This document shows positions 58,809 through 64,000 of a DNA stretch of 64,000 nt, piece by piece. The notes below the pieces were generated by a model, which saw nothing but the letters and a program-made list of their open reading frames with translations, did no database searches and had not been told where the DNA came from. The stretch is taken from the NCBI RefSeq assembly GCF_012328925.1, contig NZ_JAAXLS010000007.1:124001-188000 (forward strand). Direction: 5' to 3'. Made by a program: the position numbers and the translations under genes. Each line of letters starts with the position of its first letter. Position 1 is the first letter of the stretch. This stretch comes from Amycolatopsis acididurans (GTDB lineage Bacteria; Actinomycetota; Actinomycetes; Mycobacteriales; Pseudonocardiaceae).

Positions 58809-59218
58809 CGCGCCCGGTGCCGGTGCCCGACGAGCGGTCCCGGCCGTTCTGGGACGCGGCCGCCCGGCACGAGCTCACCGTCGCGCGCTGCTCGGCGTGC
58901 CGGCGCTACGCGATCCCGCCGGATCTGAGCTGCCCGCACTGCGGCAGCACCGATCCGGGGTTCGTGTTCGAACCGGTCAGTGGCATCGGCCGGGTGCGCT
59001 CCTGGGCGGTGGTGCGCCAGTCGTTCCTGTCCGGTTTCACCGTGCCGTACCTGCTGGTGGACGTCGAACTGCCGGAACAGGCCGAGCTGCGGATGATCGG
59101 CAGGTTGCTCGACGGGCCGGACGCGCCCGTGCGGCCGGATTCACCGGTGCGCGTGGCGTTCGAGGACATCGCGCCGGGTATCTCGGTGCCCGCCTTCGCA
59201 CTGGCGGGTGCGGCATGA
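58805..59218 (+). CDS. Zn-ribbon/OB-fold (DUF35-type) acyl-CoA-associated protein
   Basis: 137 residues: a zinc ribbon CSACRRYAIPPDLSCPHCG (four cysteines), then an OB-fold with GIGRVRSWAVVRQSFL, VPYLLVDVELPEQAELRMIGRLL and VAFEDIAPG. These proteins pair with thiolase-fold or hydratase subunits, as in steroid side-chain aldolases (Ltp2 with ChsH2-type DUF35). The GTG overlaps the CoA-transferase stop, and the next gene overlaps by 4 bp, so the three are coupled. Confidence 0.9.
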   Translation: MTRPVPVPDERSRPFWDAAARHELTVARCSACRRYAIPPDLSCPHCGSTDPGFVFEPVSGIGRVRSWAVVRQSFLSGFTVPYLLVDVELPEQAELRMIGRLLDGPDAPVRPDSPVRVAFEDIAPGISVPAFALAGAA

Positions 59219-60411
59219 GACTGTCCGTCAGCAACAAGGTCGCCATCGCCGGGTACGCGCACAGTCCGGTCCGCAGGCACGCCGACCGGCCGCTGGGCGC
59301 GACCACGATCGACACCGCGCGCGCCGCGATCGCCGACGCGGGCCTGGCGCCCGAGCAGGTCGACGGCGTGGTGACGGCGGCGCTGTTCCCGACGGCGGGG
59401 GCGCACACCGCCGAGGACGGGGTCAGCACCGTGACCGCGGCCTGGCTGGCCGAGCATCTGGGCACCGAACCGCGTTACGTCGCCGGCTTCCAGGGCATCG
59501 GCCAGATTCCCGGCGCGGTCGAGCTGGCGGTCAACGCGATCGCCGCGGGCGCGGCCGATCACGTGCTGCTCTACCGCGCGCTGCACAACCCGCCCGGCCG
59601 CTACCACGCCAACCCGATGACCGGGGCCACCGGCGCCCAGCAATGGACCGCGCCTCAGGGGTTCTTCGGCCCGCTGTCGATGATCGCCCTGCCGTACAAC
59701 GAGTATCTCCAGCGCTACGGTGCCTCGCGCGAGGCGATGGCCGCCGTGCTGGTGGAGGCGCGCAAGAACGGTGCCCGCATCCCGTGGTCGTACTGGTACG
59801 GCAAACCCTTGACCGCGCAGCGCTATCTCGCCGAGCCCACGATCGTCGACCCGGTCTGCCGTCTCGACTGCGACATCCCGGTCGAAGGCGTCGCGGCGTT
59901 CGTGCTGACCTCGGCGGAACGGGCCAGGGATCTGCCGCACCGCCCGGTGTACGTGTCCGGCTACGCGAAGAGTCTGCCGCACACCAGGCGCCTTCCGCTG
60001 CACTGGCCGCTGGAGGACATCATGGGCGCCGGCACCACCATGGCGCAGCGGCTGTGGGCGAGCGCGGGCGTCAAACCGTCCGAAGTGGACCTGCCGCAGC
60101 TCTACGACGGTTTCTCGCCGTTCGTGTGGTTCTGGCTGGAAACCCTGGGTTTGTGCCCGGCCGGGGAGGCGCACCGCTTCGTGCAGGACGGCCGGATCGA
60201 CAGCGACCGGGCCGACGGGCTGCCCGTGCTCTCCGGCGGCGGTGCGCTCGGCAACGGGCGCATGCACGGCATTCCGCAGATGCTCGAATGTTATCTCCAG
60301 CTCTCCGGCCGCGCCGGCGAACGGCAGCGGCCGACGGCGGCCATCGGCGTCGCGTGCCAGTCGTCGCCGCACTACGGGGGCGCTGTCGTCTACAGCGCCG
60401 AAGCTTTCTGA
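59215..60411 (+). CDS. Thiolase-fold lipid-transfer-type protein (Ltp/SCP2-like) lacking the nucleophilic cysteine
   Basis: A 398-residue thiolase-fold protein: KVAIAGYAHSPVRRHADRPLG, EQVDGVVTAALFP, YVAGFQGIGQIPGAVELAVNAIAAGAADHVLLYRAL where the Cys of thiolases is replaced by Gly, DIPVEGVAAFVLTS and LPVLSGGGALGNGRMHGIPQMLECYLQL. Such Cys-less proteins with a DUF35 partner act as retro-aldolases on hydroxyacyl-CoA in steroid degradation. Here the DUF35 gene is immediately upstream and overlapping. Reaction is inferred from that precedent. Confidence 0.87.
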   Translation: MRLSVSNKVAIAGYAHSPVRRHADRPLGATTIDTARAAIADAGLAPEQVDGVVTAALFPTAGAHTAEDGVSTVTAAWLAEHLGTEPRYVAGFQGIGQIPGAVELAVNAIAAGAADHVLLYRALHNPPGRYHANPMTGATGAQQWTAPQGFFGPLSMIALPYNEYLQRYGASREAMAAVLVEARKNGARIPWSYWYGKPLTAQRYLAEPTIVDPVCRLDCDIPVEGVAAFVLTSAERARDLPHRPVYVSGYAKSLPHTRRLPLHWPLEDIMGAGTTMAQRLWASAGVKPSEVDLPQLYDGFSPFVWFWLETLGLCPAGEAHRFVQDGRIDSDRADGLPVLSGGGALGNGRMHGIPQMLECYLQLSGRAGERQRPTAAIGVACQSSPHYGGAVVYSAEAF

Positions 60412-60425
60412 CGAAGGGGTTTCTC

Positions 60426-61895
60426 GTGACAGCGATCATCTCCCGGCGGTGCTCGTACATCGCGGGCAAATGGGTGGAGGGCGAGCGGACCTTCGCCGTC
60501 GAGAACCCGGCCGACGAATCGCACGTGGCCGACGTCTCGGCCGCGCCCGCCGTGGAAATCGAGCGCGCGATCACCGAGGCGCGCCGCACGTTCGACAGCG
60601 GCATCTGGTCCGAGCTCACGGCGGGGGAGCGGGCGAGAATCCTGCGTTCCCTGCTCGATCACCTCGAAGCGGGCGGTGACACGCTCGTCGCCACCATGTC
60701 CGCCGAGGCGGGCCAGCCCCTGCGGTACGCGCGCGGCACCCAGCTCGTCGGCGGGCTGCGGCTGGCACGCGACACCATCGAGCTGTACCTGTCGATGCCG
60801 CACGAGGAACCCAACCCGGTACCCGTCGAGCAACTCGTCGCGAACGGCACCACGCTGAGCGTGCGCCGGTACGAGCCGGTCGGCGTGGTCTCGGCGATCA
60901 CCCCGTACAACGCGGCGATCATGATGGCGCTGCAGAAGGTGATTCCCGCGCTCATGGCCGGCAACTCGGTGGTACTGCGGCCCAGCCCGCTGACACCACT
61001 GTCCTCATTGGCCTTCGGTGAAGCGGCCGAGGCCGCCGGGATCCCGCCGGGTGTGCTCAGCGTCGTGGTCGAGGGCGGCGCCACCGGTGCCGAACTGCTC
61101 ACCACACACCCGTGCGTGGACATGGTGTCGTTCACCGGATCGACCGCGGTCGGCAGGCGGATCCTCGCGCAGGCGGCGCCGACCGTGAAACACGTGGCAC
61201 TGGAGCTGGGCGGAAAATCGGCGCAGATCTACCTGCCCGACGCCCTCGACCGGGTCGGCCGGGGCGCGATGGCCGTCGTCGCGATCACGGCCGGGCAGGC
61301 GTGCGTGGCCGCCACCCGCGTGCTCGTGCCCGAAGAGCGCAAGGACGAAGCCGTCGCCGCGGTCGCGCAGGCGTATGCCGCGATCAAGGTCGGTGCCCCG
61401 GACGACGAATCCGCGCTCATGGGTCCGGTGATCAACGCCGCCGCCCGTGACCGGTGCGAACGCTTTGTGGCACAGGCGAAGGAACACGGCGCGACGGTCG
61501 CGTTCGGCGGAAAACGGGCCGAGGGTTTCGACCGCGGCTACTATTTCGAACCGACCGTGCTGGACCTGCCGGACAACGACAACCCGGCGGCCCGGAACGA
61601 GATCTTCGGCCCCGTCATCGGGATCCTCGGCTACCGCGACCTCGACGACGCCGTGCGCATCGCCAACGACACCGAGTTCGGCCTGTCCAACCAGGTCTAC
61701 GGCAACGATGTGGCGGCGGCGACGGCCCTCGCGCGCAGGCTGCGGTCGGGCGCGGTCAACGTCAACACCGGCATGTTCAGCGCCTACGCCCCCGGGGGTG
61801 GCTACAAGCAGAGCGGGCTCGGCCGCGAACGCGGCACCGAGGGCATCAGGGCGTTCCAGGAAGTCAAGCATCTGTCCATCGGCGATCCGCGCTGA
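60426..61895 (+). CDS. NAD(P)-dependent aldehyde dehydrogenase
   Basis: A 489-residue ALDH: VSAITPYNAAIMMALQKVIPALMAGN, the loop SFTGSTAVGRRI, general base Glu in VALELGGKSAQIYL and nucleophile Cys in AGQACVAATRVL; NEIFGPVIGILGYRD and YKQSGLGRERGTEG close the protein. It would oxidise an aldehyde released in the pathway, for instance by the retro-aldolase-like enzyme before it. GTG 60426 is preceded by AAGGGG. Confidence 0.93.
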   Translation: MTAIISRRCSYIAGKWVEGERTFAVENPADESHVADVSAAPAVEIERAITEARRTFDSGIWSELTAGERARILRSLLDHLEAGGDTLVATMSAEAGQPLRYARGTQLVGGLRLARDTIELYLSMPHEEPNPVPVEQLVANGTTLSVRRYEPVGVVSAITPYNAAIMMALQKVIPALMAGNSVVLRPSPLTPLSSLAFGEAAEAAGIPPGVLSVVVEGGATGAELLTTHPCVDMVSFTGSTAVGRRILAQAAPTVKHVALELGGKSAQIYLPDALDRVGRGAMAVVAITAGQACVAATRVLVPEERKDEAVAAVAQAYAAIKVGAPDDESALMGPVINAAARDRCERFVAQAKEHGATVAFGGKRAEGFDRGYYFEPTVLDLPDNDNPAARNEIFGPVIGILGYRDLDDAVRIANDTEFGLSNQVYGNDVAAATALARRLRSGAVNVNTGMFSAYAPGGGYKQSGLGRERGTEGIRAFQEVKHLSIGDPR

Positions 61896-61919
61896 CGCCT
61901 GAATCACGAGGAGGAACAC

Positions 61920-63122
61920 ATGAATCGCAATCTCGACTGGCTGATCTCGGTGGACGACCACGTCCTGGAACCGCCGAACCTGTGGCTGGACCGCGTTCCG
62001 GCCAAGGACCGCGACCGTGCCCCGCACATGGAGGTCGACGACAAGGGCATGGACTTCTGGGTCTATGACGGAAAGCGTTTCCCCAGCTCGGGCCTGTCCG
62101 CCGTGGCCGGGAAGTCGAAAGAGGAGTTCAGCCCGGAACCGTTGCCCTACAGTGAAATGCGACCCGGCTGCTACGACGCCCGCGCCCGGGTGGAGGACAT
62201 GGACCGGGCCGGGATACTGGCGTCACTGTGCTTTCCGACAGTCACCCGTTTCTGCGGCCAGCTGTTCTACGAGGCCAGCGACCGCGAGTTCGGCTTCGTG
62301 TGCCTGCAGGCCTACAACGACTGGATGATCGAGGAATGGTGCGGCTCGGCGCCGGGCCGCTACATCCCGCTGATCCTGATTCCGCTGTGGGACCCGCAGC
62401 TGGCGGTCAAGGAGATGGAACGCTGCGCGGGCAAGGGCGCGACCACGTTCGCGTTCTCGGAGAACACCGAACCCCTTGGCCTGCCGACGATCCACGACAA
62501 GGACCACTACTGGGACCCGGTGCTGGCCGCCGCGAACGACCTGGAGATGGTCGCCTCGATGCACGTCGGCTCGTCCTCGCAGCTGCCGCAGATCGCGAAG
62601 GACGCCCCGTTCATGGCGAACCTGACCTGGGGTGCCTCGCGCACGTCCGGCACGATGCTGGCCTGGCTGTTCTCCGGGCTGTTCCAGCGGTTCCCGAAGC
62701 TGAAGATCGCGTTGTCGGAGGGCGAGATCGGCTGGATCCCCTACTTCCTGGAGCGCGCCGAGCAGGTGCTGGACAAGCAGCGGCACTGGGTCAAAAAGGG
62801 CGCCAGGTTCGCCGACCACGGCGGCAAGGGCGATCTCGACCTGGACACCCTCGACATCCGCGCCACCTTCCGCGAGCACATCTACGGCTGCTTCATCGAC
62901 GACAAGCACGGCATCGCCAGCATCGGCGAGATCGGTGAGGACAACATCATGTGCGAGACCGACTACCCGCACTCGGACTCGACGTGGCCGAACTGCATCC
63001 AGGTCGTCAAGGACCAGATCAGCCGGCTGCCGGAGGAGACCCAGTACAAGATCCTGCGCGGCAACGCCGAGCGGCTCTACCGGTTCACCCCGGCCGAACC
63101 TCCCGTGCTCGCCGGGGTCTGA
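61920..63122 (+). CDS. Amidohydrolase-family (ACMSD-like) metal-dependent hydrolase
   Basis: A 400-residue TIM-barrel protein: the first strand ISVDDHVLEPPNLWLDRVP carries the D-x-H metal ligands, YDARARVEDMDRAGILASLCFPTV, ASMHVGSSSQLP with the core His, FPKLKIALSEGEIGWIPYFLERA and CETDYPHSDSTWP with a conserved Asp are all typical of actinobacterial members. Relatives act as decarboxylases or C-C hydrolases. GAGGAGGAAC precedes the ATG. Reaction unknown, but it belongs to this catabolic operon. Confidence 0.9.
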   Translation: MNRNLDWLISVDDHVLEPPNLWLDRVPAKDRDRAPHMEVDDKGMDFWVYDGKRFPSSGLSAVAGKSKEEFSPEPLPYSEMRPGCYDARARVEDMDRAGILASLCFPTVTRFCGQLFYEASDREFGFVCLQAYNDWMIEEWCGSAPGRYIPLILIPLWDPQLAVKEMERCAGKGATTFAFSENTEPLGLPTIHDKDHYWDPVLAAANDLEMVASMHVGSSSQLPQIAKDAPFMANLTWGASRTSGTMLAWLFSGLFQRFPKLKIALSEGEIGWIPYFLERAEQVLDKQRHWVKKGARFADHGGKGDLDLDTLDIRATFREHIYGCFIDDKHGIASIGEIGEDNIMCETDYPHSDSTWPNCIQVVKDQISRLPEETQYKILRGNAERLYRFTPAEPPVLAGV

Positions 63123-63123
63123 C

Positions 63124-63330
63124 ATGGACGGACGGCCCGCCGTGGACAGGGAAGCCTGTCTCGGCACCGGGATGTGCGTGGTCTACGCGCCGAACACCTT
63201 CGCACACGATGACGAGAGCAAGGCGGTCGTCGCCGATCCGGCGGGCGATCCGGCCGAGGTGATCAGCACCGCGGTGGAGGCGTGCCCGATGGGCGCGCTC
63301 AGCCTTGTGGCGGATGAGACAGGAGCCTGA
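63124..63330 (+). CDS. Small ferredoxin ([3Fe-4S]-type, P450-partner-like)
   Basis: 68 residues with VDREACLGTGMCVVYAPNTF and VEACPMGAL: three cluster cysteines (C12, C18 and the one before Pro) and Thr in the variable position of C-x2-X-x2-C, so a [3Fe-4S] cluster is expected unless a fourth ligand is found. Such ferredoxins feed P450s in actinomycetes. The ATG is 1 bp after the amidohydrolase stop. A P450 may lie beyond the right edge. Confidence 0.9.
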   Translation: MDGRPAVDREACLGTGMCVVYAPNTFAHDDESKAVVADPAGDPAEVISTAVEACPMGALSLVADETGA

Positions 63331-63333
63331 TCG

Positions 63334-64000
63334 ATGCTGCTCGAGAACAAGATCGCCGTGATCACCGGCGCCGGATCGGGCGTGGGCCGGGCGTCCGCGC
63401 TGCGCTTCGCCGAGGAGGGCGCGCGTGTGGTGTGCGCCGACATCAGCCTCGACCGGGTGGAGGAAACCGTCGAGCTGATCAAGAAGGCGGCCGGCACCGC
63501 CGTCGCGGTCAAGGCGGACGTCTCGGCCGAGGCGGACGTGATCGCGATGCTGGACACGGCGGCCGGCAACTTCGGCAGGCTCGACATCCTCTACAACAAC
63601 GTGGGCATCCCGACCCCGCGGCTCGGGATGCGGCTGGAGGAGCACACGGTCGAGGACTTCGACCGGCTGACCTCGGTCAACCTGCGCGGCGTGTTCCTCG
63701 GCTGCAAGCACGCGGTGCTGCGGTTCAAGCAGCAGGGCGGCGGCGGGGTCATCCTCAACACCGGCTCCGTCGCCGGCCTGGTCGGCTGGGGCGGCACGGT
63801 GTACGGCGCCACCAAGGGCGGGGTGCACCAGCTCACCCGCGCGGTCGCGATCGAATGCGCGCCCGAGGGCATCCGCTGCAACGCGATCTGCCCGGCGGGG
63901 ATGCCCTACACCGGATTCATGGCGGCGGGCGGGATGCCGGCCGCGCCGGAGGTCCTCGAACAGGCGGCCAAGACGACCGGCGAGAACCACCCGCTCGGCC
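63334..64000 (+). CDS. Short-chain dehydrogenase/reductase, cut by the window edge
   Basis: 222 residues are visible: VITGAGSGVGRASALRFAEEGARVVCADI with the NAD(H) preference Asp, NNVGIPTPRLG, catalytic Ser in LNTGSVAGLVG and Tyr/Lys in VYGATKGGVHQL, then AICPAGMPYTGF. The C-terminus is missing. ATG is 3 bp after the ferredoxin stop. It probably oxidises or reduces a hydroxy/keto group of the pathway intermediate. Confidence 0.88.
   Translation, partial: MLLENKIAVITGAGSGVGRASALRFAEEGARVVCADISLDRVEETVELIKKAAGTAVAVKADVSAEADVIAMLDTAAGNFGRLDILYNNVGIPTPRLGMRLEEHTVEDFDRLTSVNLRGVFLGCKHAVLRFKQQGGGGVILNTGSVAGLVGWGGTVYGATKGGVHQLTRAVAIECAPEGIRCNAICPAGMPYTGFMAAGGMPAAPEVLEQAAKTTGENHPLG

Noticed and set aside
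59208..61895. An apparent 895-residue fusion ending in aldehyde dehydrogenase
   Set aside because: Only the part from GTG 60426 resembles a protein; the upstream part is the shadow of the thiolase-fold gene in another frame.

Overview
The window is about 70% G+C, uses many GTG starts, and is packed with actinobacterial families: F420/flavin luciferase-like oxidoreductases, an Rv1733c-like membrane protein, an EthA-like Baeyer-Villiger monooxygenase, a CE1758/CE1759 pair and a FlK-like thioesterase. Gene content and codon style suggest a soil actinomycete of the Pseudonocardiaceae (Amycolatopsis-like). That placement is inferred from family resemblance, not from a search. No rRNA, confident tRNA, CRISPR array, phage gene or transposase was recognised. 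Genes are tightly packed and many overlap by 1-4 bases.

Layout. 0-3.2 kb: proline catabolism (PucR-type regulator, P5C dehydrogenase, proline dehydrogenase). 3.2-9.4 kb: dodecin, an unusual family III CoA-transferase, a GNAT enzyme, a thiolase behind a palindrome, an SRPBCC protein, a luciferase-like oxidoreductase and a GAF-LuxR regulator. 9.5-19.6 kb: acyl-CoA synthetase, a molybdopterin oxidoreductase lacking its Fe-S cysteines, GH3 beta-glucosidase, an isopropylmalate/isocitrate-dehydrogenase-like enzyme, a PhyH-like dioxygenase coupled to a DUF3237 protein, and a methyltransferase. 19.8-26.1 kb: copper locus 1 (copZ, CopA ATPase, multicopper oxidase) and a Tat-exported phospholipase C. 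26.2-33.5 kb: two-component system, DHA2 exporter, and a 3-hydroxybutyrate dehydrogenase / MHS transporter / GAF-PucR regulator operon.

33.5-39.3 kb: a five-gene operon (P450, alpha/beta hydrolase, SDR, Baeyer-Villiger monooxygenase, FlK-like thioesterase) divergent from a TetR gene, with a 41-bp doubly palindromic operator between them. The enzymes make a logical hydroxylate - oxidise - insert oxygen - hydrolyse series. 39.4-42.6 kb: ABC ATPase with a GntR regulator, and an FMN reductase with its monooxygenase. 43.4-47.0 kb: membrane molybdo-oxidoreductase, small membrane protein, MOSC protein and an amino-acid permease. 47.07-48.19 kb: an unrecognised gene with a Cys/His-rich N-terminus, bracketed by a 27-bp direct repeat.

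48.2-55.1 kb: metH behind an S-adenosylhomocysteine riboswitch, divergent from copper locus 2 (secreted copper protein and CopA) with CsoR-like boxes between them. 55.3-64 kb: a catabolic island with TetR and acyl-CoA ligase on one side and, divergently, CoA-transferase, Zn-ribbon/OB protein, Cys-less thiolase-fold protein, aldehyde dehydrogenase, amidohydrolase, ferredoxin and an SDR that runs off the end. This resembles mycobacterial-type degradation of a CoA-activated terpenoid, steroid-like or aromatic compound, but the substrate cannot be read from the sequence.
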